Origin: Donghicola tyrosinivorans
GTDB taxonomy: Bacteria; Pseudomonadota; Alphaproteobacteria; Rhodobacterales; Rhodobacteraceae
Direction: 5' to 3'
Length of the DNA stretch: 63,904 nucleotides
Assembly: GCF_003003355.1 (NCBI RefSeq)
Contig: NZ_PVTQ01000018.1
Coordinates: 1 to 63,904, forward strand
The translations under genes and the position numbers were made by a program. Shown one piece after another: positions 52,046 through 60,386 of the stretch. The notes under the pieces are model-generated. The model was not told where the DNA came from. It saw only the letters and a list, made by a program, of their open reading frames with translations, and made no database searches. Numbering within the stretch: position 1 is the first letter of the stretch; each line of letters begins with the position of its first letter.

Positions 52046-52959
52046 TATGCGCTACCCATTCTGGAATCTACAGAGTTGGACTGGCCCTGAATAATGTTGC
52101 CGAATGATGCGCGACCGTTTCCTGCAACAGTAATGTTCATGATCTGAGCGCTTTGCTGCTTGAGGTAGGAGATATCCACACCATTTTCTTCTAATAAGCT
52201 TACGAGCTCCTTAAACGTCGTCCGTTGTATGATCCGAAGTCTGGCAGTGGCGTCAATTCTCTCAAAGTCACTATTGTAAATTTCTAAGATAGAATTCCGA
52301 ACTATTGTCCGTCCGCGCAGCTTTGGAATAATCCAGAACCATATTGTGAGTGGACTTAAGGACACGGTTACGAACTTCTTGGTGTTGCTTTCGTAACCCC
52401 CCGCAACGACCCACCAACTGAATGACTGCACTTTGCCGATTGCCTCAGTTCTCAGGACAAGCGAGTATCGCGTTCCTCGTGAGGTTCTGAAAATCTCGGA
52501 TGCGCAAAAATGTCTGGATTCGTGATTGATGAGCTTCCTGTCACGGTCATTGAAGTCCAGCGCTTTGAAGTCAACGTCTTTTGTGATGCCCTTAAATGCG
52601 CGGTCAACGTTCTGAAGGAAGGTGAGAGAAAGCGGCTTGTCGCATGTGAAGTCGTGCTCAAAAGACCAAATACGGCTTCCAAAGCGGTTGAACATTCCGA
52701 AGCGTTTGAAGGTCTGGGCCGTGTCGCCTTGGCTTCGCATCCTTTCTGTTCGAATGATGCTGATTGTGATGATCATGCAGATGCCGCAGGCGAAAAGAAA
52801 CCCGAGTGTATAGATAACGACACCTGAATCGGAGCAGCTCCAACATTCATCGTAAAGGAACATGTAGATAAAGGTGGTTATGACTAGGTAGGATATAGTG
52901 ATCAGCAGGAATGGAATTATGTGAACTCTATTTTTTAGGTTGAAATTTTGTCCTTGCAT
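52045..52959 (-). CDS. Unknown two-helix membrane protein with a C-terminal GNI-x-QG motif
   Basis: 304 residues from the ATG at 52959 (GGAG eight bases upstream; 52974 is an alternative). Two membrane helices (about 11-36 and 44-70) are followed by a soluble domain of about 200 residues I cannot assign. A helical segment (TTFKELVSLLEENGVDISYL) leads to the tail NITVAGNGRASFGNIIQGQS, which aligns with the N-terminal motif of the small partner protein. It is strongly AT-rich for this window. The pair looks like an acquired two-component module with a membrane effector, as in many phage-defence islets, but nothing here proves that. Confidence 0.7.
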   Translation of the reverse strand: MQGQNFNLKNRVHIIPFLLITISYLVITTFIYMFLYDECWSCSDSGVVIYTLGFLFACGICMIITISIIRTERMRSQGDTAQTFKRFGMFNRFGSRIWSFEHDFTCDKPLSLTFLQNVDRAFKGITKDVDFKALDFNDRDRKLINHESRHFCASEIFRTSRGTRYSLVLRTEAIGKVQSFSWWVVAGGYESNTKKFVTVSLSPLTIWFWIIPKLRGRTIVRNSILEIYNSDFERIDATARLRIIQRTTFKELVSLLEENGVDISYLKQQSAQIMNITVAGNGRASFGNIIQGQSNSVDSRMGSA

Positions 52960-53352
52960 TGAATCTCCAATCATCGAGCGTCTGTTGAAATTAATTAAAT
53001 AGTGGCTGATAGGTGATATGTGGGGCTTTTAAAGTGAAATATAACTTTGCATCAATATAGGAAACAATGCCTTTAAGAGTAAGAATTTTTATGCGACTTG
53101 AACTAAGTCATTCCGCGAGAACATCAATTTTGTGAATATGTTGAAGGATGCACACGTATAGCGTGCTAATTAAAGGCTTTTGTGGTGCGCAAGCCGCCGG
53201 AAACAAATGTCCAGATTTTTTCCTTTCAGAGCTGCCGCGCCGCCTGAGACCACTAGTTTGCCCGCTCTCATGGGGCCTCATTCTTGCGTCAGTCTCCGCT
53301 ATGGGATTGGATGACCCGCATTCAGCAAATCCAATTTTCGTAAAGTTTGAAC
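52960..53352. other. AT-rich intergenic region
   Basis: About 390 bases, the most AT-rich in the neighbourhood at 52980-53160. It must contain the promoter of the leftward two-gene islet. No RNA gene or clear repeat is visible. Confidence 0.5.
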
Positions 53353-53673
53353 ATGGACGATACCCTCCGCGACCAGATTACCGCTGCCATAGCCGCATTG
53401 ATCCGCGACGTGATGCCAGACGCCAGCTTTCATGAGAAATACGGCGGCATCGTCGCCCGCCGGCCGCACGACAAGCCCACCACGCAGGTCTGCGGCTATT
53501 ATGTCTACCAACAGCATGTGGCGTTGGTGTTTACGCAAGGCGCGCGGCTGGATGATCCGGAGCATCTTCTGGAAGGTAGCGGCAAGCTGCGCCGTCAAAT
53601 CCGTCTAGAAAGCTGCGAAGACATCGAAACCAAGCGCTGCCGCGCATTCCTTGAGCAGGCCTATGGTCTGTGA
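53353..53673 (+). CDS. DUF1801-like protein
   Basis: 106 residues. The pattern MPDASFHEKYGGIVARRPHD, then CGYYVYQQHVALVFTQGARL and LLEGSGKLRRQIRL matches DUF1801 (YdhG-like, SRPBCC-associated) proteins: a lysine/tyrosine-rich small fold of unknown role. I used the ATG at 53353. It stands alone between the AT-rich islet and the pseudouridine synthase. Confidence 0.75.
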   Translation: MDDTLRDQITAAIAALIRDVMPDASFHEKYGGIVARRPHDKPTTQVCGYYVYQQHVALVFTQGARLDDPEHLLEGSGKLRRQIRLESCEDIETKRCRAFLEQAYGL

Positions 53674-53831
53674 GCGGATGTTTCTAGGCAAAATTTGTGG
53701 CTTAGTTTTGCTTGGGCTGCGCTGCTGAAGGCCAAGTCCGTTTTCGAAAGACGCTTTCATGTAGCGCAGCACCCACTATGACCAGCTTGGCAGGGCCGCG
53801 TGGCGCGAGCGGTGGGACGCACGCGCTCGCT

Positions 53832-54566
53832 TCACTGAAAAATCATGGCGATTTCGTCTTCGCTCAGCAGCTTCCACTGACCGGGTGCCAAGCTATCGGG
53901 CAGGGACAGGCCGCCCATACATTCGCGGTGCAGGTCCTCGACGTGGTTGCCCGTGGCTGCAAACATGCGGCGCACCTGATGATATCGGCCTTCGGTTACA
54001 GAAAGCAGGGCTTCGGTTTCCGAGATGATCACCAGTTCGGCAGGCGCCAGCGGCTTCTCTTCACCCTCAAGCATCAAACGGCCCGAAGCAAACAACGCGC
54101 CTTCGCTTCCATCGAGAGGGCGGGCCAATTTGGCACGATAGGTCTTCTTGACGTGACGCTTTGGGCTAATGATCCGGTGAAGCAGGGCACCGTCATCGGT
54201 CAGCAACAAAAGGCCTGATGTCTGCTTGTCCAAGCGACCAATGGTCGAGATCGCCGGATTACGCCGTCTCCATCGCGCGGGCAGCAAGTCATAGACGAGT
54301 TTTCCCACTTCCTTGTGCGAACAGGTCACTTCCAAGGGCTTGTTCATAAGAATGACCATGCCCGGGATGGGATCGAGCATATCGCCGTCAACCATCATTC
54401 GCTTTGGCAGATCCGGCGTGACAGGGATACGTATGCTGACATCTAGAAGCGGGGCAGCGTCCAAAGTTATGCCACCCGCCATTGCCAACCGCGCCATTTC
54501 CTTTCGCGATCCATAGCCCATTGAAGAGAGCAGTTTGTCGACGCGAGAGGTTGGGGTCTTCGGCAT
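53832..54566 (-). CDS. RsuA-family 16S rRNA pseudouridine synthase
   Basis: 244 residues from the ATG at 54566. An S4 RNA-binding domain (RVDKLLSSMGYGSRKEMARL) precedes the catalytic domain with VILMNKPLEVTCSH and the active-site aspartate in TIGRLDKQTSGLLLLTDDGA. RYHQVRRMFAATGNHVEDL closes it. Enzymes of this type modify uridine 516 of 16S rRNA. A longer in-frame extension to 54671 runs through repeat DNA and is unlikely to be translated. Confidence 0.92.
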   Translation of the reverse strand: MPKTPTSRVDKLLSSMGYGSRKEMARLAMAGGITLDAAPLLDVSIRIPVTPDLPKRMMVDGDMLDPIPGMVILMNKPLEVTCSHKEVGKLVYDLLPARWRRRNPAISTIGRLDKQTSGLLLLTDDGALLHRIISPKRHVKKTYRAKLARPLDGSEGALFASGRLMLEGEEKPLAPAELVIISETEALLSVTEGRYHQVRRMFAATGNHVEDLHRECMGGLSLPDSLAPGQWKLLSEDEIAMIFQ

Positions 54567-54581
54567 AGTTCGTCGTTCCTT

Positions 54582-54663
54582 ATGTTCCTCGCATGCGCGG
54601 GGATGAACCGCTGGCCGTGCGGAGCGCGGACCCGCTTTTCCCTGCATGCACCGGGGTGAACTG
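54582..54663. repeat. Two degenerate CRISPR-repeat-like sequences
   Basis: TTCCTCGCATGCGCGGGGAT (from 54585, continuing GAACCG) resembles a type I-E CRISPR repeat with its GCGC-GGGG palindrome. A second partial copy, TTCCCTGCATGCACCGGGGT from 54638 (continuing GAACTG), matches it at 20 of 26 positions. The 53-base period is shorter than the 61 of a true array, and no cas genes are present. The second copy is part of the cassette-flanking repeat. Confidence 0.35.
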
Positions 54664-54990
54664 ACAAACAAGGATGCTTTGAAAGGGATGCGGCCCGGCT
54701 CATGATTTTAGCCCATGAGGGAAAAACGGTACAAGGTGGGATGGGCGTGTCCGCCTTTTGTGTTGCGTAACCTATCTGCTATCTCGGAAACATGCTGGAC
54801 ATCGGTTGAACAGAACTTGGACGAGATCGGACATTCTGTGACCTTTGTCCAAGGACCGGCTTGCCTTGGGACGGCAACATCCGGTTGATGCCGCTTTCAA
54901 ATGCGGGGAGCGGTTTCATGTCGGTTGGCAACGCATCTCTGCGCAGCCTACCGATCTATGGCCCTCCGAGACATGAGATAGACCCGATTA
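54640..54990. repeat. Left flanking direct repeat of the TRAP cassette
   Basis: About 350 bases highly similar, in the same orientation, to 59715-60224. Shared blocks include ACAAACAAGGATGCT, GATTTTAGCCC, CGGTACAAGGTGG, GAACTTGGACGAGATCGGAC and GGCAACATCCGGTTGATGCC, ending near GATAGAC. It has no open frame of its own. Confidence 0.85.
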
Positions 54991-55167
54991 CGCCAAAATC
55001 ATCTCACTAAGCCTCTGACAGAAAAAGGTTATCTGGAGTTTCCTGTGAGCAAGCAGTTTGCGGCAGGATCGTCTGGCGATAGGGCGAGCCGCGTCTCTGA
55101 TACACTAATATATTAATGTATTGACTCACCAAAGGTATGATGTATGACCTTTAGGAGGGAGAGAGAC
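54991..55167 (+). promoter_or_regulatory. Promoter/operator region of the gluconolactonase-TRAP operon
   Basis: Positions 55100-55121 form a 22-bp palindrome with 10 of 11 pairs matching, centred on TAATATATTA. The AGGAGG of the first gene follows at 55153. This is a likely operator for the GntR regulator encoded second in the operon. Confidence 0.65.
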
Positions 55168-56088
55168 ATGACTGCATTGCAACCTTTTGGCGAAACTGCC
55201 GAAGCGCTGAAATTTGATGTTCTCACGGATACTCGTGCAGAGTTGGCCGAGTCCCCCACGTGGGACGAGCGGCGGCAGTGTCTGTTTTGGTGCGATATTC
55301 CCAAAGGGCTGATCTGGTCGTTTCATCCGGAAACGGGGCGGGTCCGCGACTACCAGTTGCCGGGCCGCGTCGGCAGTCTGGGCCTATGTGAAAGTGGCCG
55401 ACTGATTGTTGCGTGCGAGCGGGACGTCCTGTTGCTGGACCCTGATACTGGCGAAATCACCTACGTGCTCACGGTCCAAGAGGACTTTGAAGGTCGCCTG
55501 AACGACGGGCGCGTCGGGCCGGACGGCGCTTATTGGGTGGGTAGCGTTTCTGATGCACCCTTGGCAGAGATGCAGCCGGTGGCGTCCCTCTGGCGGATCA
55601 CCCGTACCACCGCGAAACGGGTACAGACGGGGATTAAATGCTCGAACGGGTTGGCCTTTGGTCCCGACGGTAACGCGTTGATCCATAGCGATTCCGTTGC
55701 AGCTTGGGTGCGGCATCACCGCTTTGATCCGGCCACGGGCGCTGTGTATGATGGCCGGATTATCTGCACCCCGGACGAAGGCGCAGGCAGGCCCGACGGG
55801 GCCGCGATGGATGTGGATGGCGTCTATTGGAGCGCGGGTGTTTCCGCTGGATGCCTGAATGCCTTTGACACTGACGGGCGGCTTTTGGGGCGGGTGCCGA
55901 CGCCTGTGCCGCATCCCACGATGCCCTGTTTCGGCGGGCCGGACTTCATGACGCTGTTCCTGACCAGCCACTGCACAAGCATGACCCCCGACGACCTATC
56001 CAACGCGCCGCTTTCTGGCCGGCTTTTGGCAGCCCGTGTCCAGCGTCCGGGCTTTGCTGCGCCCCGTTTCAAGGATCTGACATCATGA
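55168..56088 (+). CDS. SMP-30/gluconolactonase-family lactonase
   Basis: 306 residues from the ATG at 55168, with AGGAGGGAGAG just upstream. A six-bladed propeller with the metal ligands in ELAESPTWDERRQ (Glu), GRLNDGRVGPDGAYWVGS (Asn), KCSNGLAFGPDG and GRPDGAAMDVDG (Asp). It opens sugar-acid lactones. It is first in the operon with a FadR-type regulator and a TRAP importer, consistent with uptake and use of an aldonate or uronate. Its stop overlaps the regulator start. Confidence 0.9.
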   Translation: MTALQPFGETAEALKFDVLTDTRAELAESPTWDERRQCLFWCDIPKGLIWSFHPETGRVRDYQLPGRVGSLGLCESGRLIVACERDVLLLDPDTGEITYVLTVQEDFEGRLNDGRVGPDGAYWVGSVSDAPLAEMQPVASLWRITRTTAKRVQTGIKCSNGLAFGPDGNALIHSDSVAAWVRHHRFDPATGAVYDGRIICTPDEGAGRPDGAAMDVDGVYWSAGVSAGCLNAFDTDGRLLGRVPTPVPHPTMPCFGGPDFMTLFLTSHCTSMTPDDLSNAPLSGRLLAARVQRPGFAAPRFKDLTS

Positions 56089-56831
56089 TAAGAGACAAGT
56101 TTCCAGACACCGGACGTTTTCCGCGACCGGTCCGATCGCTGCACGCCGAGGTGGTCGAGGAAATTGCCCGCTGGCTGATCGTTGGCGATTTCACCGAAGG
56201 CGACGTGCTGCCCAACGAACAAGAGGTCGGCCAGGCCCTTGGCGTGAGCCGGACCGTCGTCCGCGAGGCCGTTCGGACGCTTGTGGCCAAGGGCATGCTT
56301 CAGGTGCGCCGCCGCACCGGCACCGTCGTTTTGAGCGAAGATGAATGGAATATCTTCGACACCGAGGTTCTGGCGTGGCGGTTCCGCTACGGAGTCAGCA
56401 ATGATTTCCTGGAAGAGCTGTTCAAATTCCGCGCGGGCACCGAAACCATCGCCGCTGAGCTATGCGCGACCAATCCCGATTTCGATGTGGCCGAACTGCG
56501 GGACTGCTGCGACGCGATGGAGCGCGCGCTGGACGGGCAGGGGGACTGGTTCGAGGCCGACTTGCGCTTTCACCGGCTGCTGCTGACGGGGGCAGGGAAC
56601 CGCTTTCTGGCCCATATCGTGCCGATGCTGGAGAACCTCTTTGACGCTTTGCTGTCGCCCGATGTGCTGATCGAAGAGAACATGCGCCGCACCTTGCCGC
56701 GTCACCGCGCTGTGGTGGACGCTATCGCCAGCGGCAACACCACACAGGTCCGCGAGGCCATGTTGCTGCTGGTCTCCGAAGCGCGCGAGGACACCTTGCG
56801 CCGGATCGGTGACGCAGGAGGCGCGGAATGA
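56085..56831 (+). CDS. GntR-family regulator, FadR (FCD) subfamily
   Basis: 248 residues. The winged helix has RSLHAEVVEEIARWLIVGDF and LGVSRTVVREAVRTLVAKG; the helical FCD domain keeps the metal residues in WFEADLRFHRLLL and PRHRAVVDAIASG. Such regulators respond to organic or sugar acids. It lies inside the operon between the lactonase and TRAP genes, overlapping both, and probably represses from the palindrome at 55100. Confidence 0.93.
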   Translation: MIRDKFPDTGRFPRPVRSLHAEVVEEIARWLIVGDFTEGDVLPNEQEVGQALGVSRTVVREAVRTLVAKGMLQVRRRTGTVVLSEDEWNIFDTEVLAWRFRYGVSNDFLEELFKFRAGTETIAAELCATNPDFDVAELRDCCDAMERALDGQGDWFEADLRFHRLLLTGAGNRFLAHIVPMLENLFDALLSPDVLIEENMRRTLPRHRAVVDAIASGNTTQVREAMLLLVSEAREDTLRRIGDAGGAE

Positions 56832-57346
56832 GCGTTTCTCGTCTCTGTACCCGCCTGATCGAGGCGCTGATCGTGTTCCTGCTGGTGTTCATGGTGGTGA
56901 TCGTTTTCGCCAATGTGGTGCTGCGGTACGGGTTCAACTCAGGCATCCATCTGTCGGATGAACTGTCGCGCTATGCCTTTGTATGGCTGACCTTTCTGGG
57001 AGCGATCGTGACTTTTCGCGAGAACGCCCATGTGAATATTGAAACCCTTGTCTCCCGTTTCGGGCGGCGCGGGCGGCTGGTCTGCATGGGGCTGACCCAA
57101 GGGGTCGTCATGATCTGCGCTGCGGCCATGGTCATGGGCACCCTGCGCCTGCACCCACTGAACGCCACCATGAAGGCCACCGTCAGCGGCATTCCCATGA
57201 GCTGGGTGTCCGATGTGCTGGGTGTCTGCGGCGCGGGCATCTTCCTGATCGCCGCCGTTCGTCTGGTTGCGATCCTGACCGGCCGCATCAGCCAGTCCGA
57301 ACTTGACGCCTTCGCAGGCCAAAACCTGTCGGAGGACCACCAGTGA
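56828..57346 (+). CDS. TRAP transporter small permease (DctQ family)
   Basis: 172 residues with four membrane helices. Typical DctQ features are VVIVFANVVLRYGFNSGIHL, LSDELSRYAFVWLTFLGAI and the ENAHVNIETL loop. It pairs with the large permease that overlaps its end. The subunit is required for sodium-driven uptake of the acid delivered by the binding protein. Confidence 0.92.
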   Translation: MSVSRLCTRLIEALIVFLLVFMVVIVFANVVLRYGFNSGIHLSDELSRYAFVWLTFLGAIVTFRENAHVNIETLVSRFGRRGRLVCMGLTQGVVMICAAAMVMGTLRLHPLNATMKATVSGIPMSWVSDVLGVCGAGIFLIAAVRLVAILTGRISQSELDAFAGQNLSEDHQ

Positions 57347-58620
57347 CCATCCTTGTTTTCCTTGGCACTCTGGCCGGAACAATGGCCATCGGCGTGCCGG
57401 TTGCCTTTGCGCTGATTTTCTGCGGGATGGCTTTGATGCTCTTTATGGGGGTCGGCGATCCCCAGATCATCGCAGCCAAGATGGTGGCTGGAGCGGACAG
57501 CTTTACCCTGCTTGCTGTACCGTTTTTCCTGCTGGCCGGAGAGTTGATGAACGCAGGCGGTCTAAGCCGCCGGATCGTGAACTTTGCCGTGGTGGGCGTG
57601 GGCCACATGCGCGGCGGTCTGGGGATTGTGACGATCTTTGCCGCGATCATTATGGCATCGCTGTCCGGCTCGCCCTCGGCGGATACGGCTGCGCTGGCCT
57701 CGATCCTGATCCCGATGATGCGCAATGCGGGCTACAACGTGCCGCGGGCTGCGGGCCTGATGGCCGCTGGCGGGATCATTGCGCCGGTCATTCCGCCCTC
57801 GATCGCGTTCATCATCTTTGGCGTTGCGGCGAATGTGTCGATCACGGGTCTGTTCATGGCTGGGATCGTGCCGGGTCTGCTGATGGCTGTCGCCCTGACA
57901 GTGGCCTGGTTGATCGTGTCGAAGAAAGAACAGGTCGAACTGCTGCCGCGCCAGCCTTGGTCCGTCAAACTGGCAGAGGCCCGCAAGGCCGGTTGGGCCC
58001 TGTTTATGCCAGTGATCGTGATCGGCGGCATCCGTTTCGGCATCTTCACCCCGACCGAGGCTGCCATTGCAGCCGCTGTCTATGCCTTGTTTGTGGGCAC
58101 GGTGGTTTACCGCGAGCTGGACTGGCGCGAGCTTTACGGCGTCTTCCTGCAAGCGGGCAAGACGACCTCGGTCGTGCTGTTCCTGATCGCCTCTGCGATG
58201 GTGTCGGCCTATCTTATAACGCTGGCCAATATTCCGGCAGAACTGTCCACCTATATCGAGCCCTTCCTTGATCGCCCCAAGCTGCTGATGCTGATCATCA
58301 TGCTGTTGGTGCTGGTCATGGGCACCGCACTGGATCTGTCGGCCTCGGTTCTGATCCTGACGCCGGTTGTGATGCCGATCATCAAACAGGCCGGCATCGA
58401 CCCTATCTACTTTGGTGTGATGTTCATCATGAACGCCTGCATCGGGATGATCACCCCGCCCGTAGGGATCGTGCTGAACGTGGTGTCCGGCGTGGCCCGC
58501 GTGCCAATGGGGCAAGTCATTCGGGGTGTCTCGCCGTTCCTGATCGCGCAGATCGCCCTGCTTTTCATTCTCATCGCCTTTCCGGAACTGGTGCTTGTGC
58601 CGCTTGCGGTCCTGCGATGA
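57343..58620 (+). CDS. TRAP transporter large permease (DctM family)
   Basis: 425 residues with about twelve hydrophobic segments. MASLSGSPSADTAALASILI and GIIAPVIPPSIAFIIFG are family landmarks, and MITPPVGIVLNVVSGVAR lies near the end. It is the transport channel of the tripartite importer. The subtype with the closest look is the YiaN/2,3-diketogulonate group. Confidence 0.93.
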   Translation: MTILVFLGTLAGTMAIGVPVAFALIFCGMALMLFMGVGDPQIIAAKMVAGADSFTLLAVPFFLLAGELMNAGGLSRRIVNFAVVGVGHMRGGLGIVTIFAAIIMASLSGSPSADTAALASILIPMMRNAGYNVPRAAGLMAAGGIIAPVIPPSIAFIIFGVAANVSITGLFMAGIVPGLLMAVALTVAWLIVSKKEQVELLPRQPWSVKLAEARKAGWALFMPVIVIGGIRFGIFTPTEAAIAAAVYALFVGTVVYRELDWRELYGVFLQAGKTTSVVLFLIASAMVSAYLITLANIPAELSTYIEPFLDRPKLLMLIIMLLVLVMGTALDLSASVLILTPVVMPIIKQAGIDPIYFGVMFIMNACIGMITPPVGIVLNVVSGVARVPMGQVIRGVSPFLIAQIALLFILIAFPELVLVPLAVLR

Positions 58621-58651
58621 GCCGCTTCAGACAAAAGGGAGGAAACCTGTA

Positions 58652-59641
58652 ATGAAGTTTACCGTAACCGCCAGTATTCTGGCACTTTCCATAGTGGCAG
58701 GTGCGGCCACGGCCCAGATCGGTGAGATCAACATCAAGATGTCCAATGGCCTGAACGCCGAGCACCCCATCGGCGTTGGGACAGAGGCCATGAACGCCTG
58801 CCTTGCCGCTGGCTCTGAGGGCAAGGTGCAGGTCACGCCCTACTGGTCACACGCTCTTGGTAGCGAGGCCGAGGCCGTGCAGTCGCTGCGTGCCGGTCTG
58901 CAAGAAATGATGATCGAGCCCCCTTCGGCCCATTTCGGGATCGAACCGGCGCTGGGTGTGTTCGATCTACCGTTCCTGTTTGATGGCGAAACCGCAGTAG
59001 ACGGGGCGCTCGATGGCGCGTTCGGTGACCACATCGCCGCCAAGATGGAGCCCCATGGGCTGGTCGTTCTGGGGTTCTGGGAACACGGGTTTCGCCATGT
59101 GACCAACTCTCGGGCACCCATTGAGACGGCAGACGATCTGAAGGGACTGCGTATCCGAGTGATGCAGAACAAGATCTTCCTCGATACCTTTGACCGGTTG
59201 GGAGCCAATGCAATCCCCATGGCATGGGGCGAGCTGTTCGCCGCGCTGGAAACCAAAGCTGTCGATGCCGAGGAAAACCCGATTGCCGTGATCGACGCGG
59301 CCAAGTTCTTTGAGGTGCAGGATTATCTGTCCCTGACCGGCCACGTCTATGCGCCGCTAATGGTCAGTTATTCCAAGGTTCTTTGGGACAAACTGTCGGC
59401 GGATGAGCAGACCCTGATCCGGTCTTGCGTTGCTGCGGGTCGTGATGCCGAACGCGCAGAAATGCGCAGCCGCAACTCCGCCACCCTACAAAAGCTGCGC
59501 GACGCGGGCATGCAGGTGAACGAACTGACCCCAGAGGCTCTGTCTGCCATGCGCGAGGCTACCGCTCCGGTTTATGAGGCGAACCGCGACACGATCGGGC
59601 AAGACACCATTGATGCCCTGAACGCCGCACTGGGGCGCTAA
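58652..59641 (+). CDS. TRAP transporter substrate-binding protein (DctP family)
   Basis: 329 residues from the ATG at 58652 (GGGAGG upstream). A Sec signal ends at GAATAQ. The mature protein has the TRAP block DLKGLRIRVMQNKIFLDTF, with the arginine that binds the substrate carboxylate, and AWGELFAALETKAVDAEENP. It captures an organic or sugar acid in the periplasm and hands it to the permease encoded before it. Confidence 0.93.
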   Translation: MKFTVTASILALSIVAGAATAQIGEINIKMSNGLNAEHPIGVGTEAMNACLAAGSEGKVQVTPYWSHALGSEAEAVQSLRAGLQEMMIEPPSAHFGIEPALGVFDLPFLFDGETAVDGALDGAFGDHIAAKMEPHGLVVLGFWEHGFRHVTNSRAPIETADDLKGLRIRVMQNKIFLDTFDRLGANAIPMAWGELFAALETKAVDAEENPIAVIDAAKFFEVQDYLSLTGHVYAPLMVSYSKVLWDKLSADEQTLIRSCVAAGRDAERAEMRSRNSATLQKLRDAGMQVNELTPEALSAMREATAPVYEANRDTIGQDTIDALNAALGR

Positions 59642-59664
59642 TCCGCTCCGAGCCGAACCTGATC

Positions 59665-59690
59665 GGGGCGCGCGCAACTGCGCCCCGTGT
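59665..59690 (+). terminator. Hairpin after the TRAP operon
   Basis: GGGGCGC (59665-59671) pairs perfectly with GCGCCCC (59680-59686). It lies 24 bases beyond the last stop; there is no good T-run, so termination may be weak. Confidence 0.55.
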
Positions 59691-59714
59691 CATTGTGCCC
59701 TCATTAATCCAGCT

Positions 59715-60224
59715 CCCTGCATGGACTGAGGTGAGCTGACAAACAAGGATGCTGCGAAAGGGCTGCGGATCGGCTCGCGATTTTAGCCCGTGAGGCAAAA
59801 ACGGTACAACGGTACAAGGTGGTACAGACGCGTACCGCTTCTTGTGCCGCGTAACCTGTTGCCCCGAAAGGAAAAATCGAAAGCGGTGCAGCGGTACAGG
59901 TTTTTCCGGAAATATGTGTGAGTGCGTGTGCGCACGAATATCTCCTCCTAAAAATAAAGATATGTTGGACATTATCTATTAAATTATTGATTTATATATA
60001 TTATCTTTCTCTATCCTTGGAAACATACCGGACATCGGTTGGACAGAACTTGGACGAGATCGGACATTCTGTGACATCTGTCCAAAGACCGGCTTGCTAT
60101 GGGACGGCAACATCCGGTTGATGCCGCTTTCAAAAGCGGGGAGCGGTTCCATGTCGGTTGGCAACACAGCTCTGCGCAGCCTACCGATCTATGGCACTCC
60201 GAGACATGCGATAGACGCGATCAC
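59715..60224. repeat. Right flanking direct repeat of the TRAP cassette
   Basis: The partner of 54640-54990, in the same orientation. It is longer because of an extra block of about 150 AT-rich bases (59863-60012). It also carries four CGGTACA/GGTACA copies (59802, 59810, 59821, 59892) where the left copy has one (54727), and several GGACA elements between 59965 and 60085. No gene is present from 59642 to 60386; the AT-rich block may be a promoter or origin-like segment of the mobilization module. Confidence 0.85.
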
Positions 60225-60386
60225 GGGGACCGAAACTCAGCCGGTTTTGGAGGCTCCCGTCTTTCGCCCGGATCAAGATGCTTTGGCTATCCAAGAATTT
60301 TGCCATCTCGACGGCGCTGCCGTTGCTCACTTCATTTAATGCGTCTTTCGTGTAGTCATATTCATCATTTGTGTACCAGCCCTACT

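Noticed and set aside
54582-54663. A functional CRISPR array
   Set aside because: Only two repeat-like units, wrong period, one badly decayed, no leader and no cas genes; kept only as a low-confidence repeat.
57562-58515. A 317-codon open frame antisense to the TRAP large permease
   Set aside because: His/Asp/Arg-rich composition typical of the complement of a hydrophobic membrane-protein gene.
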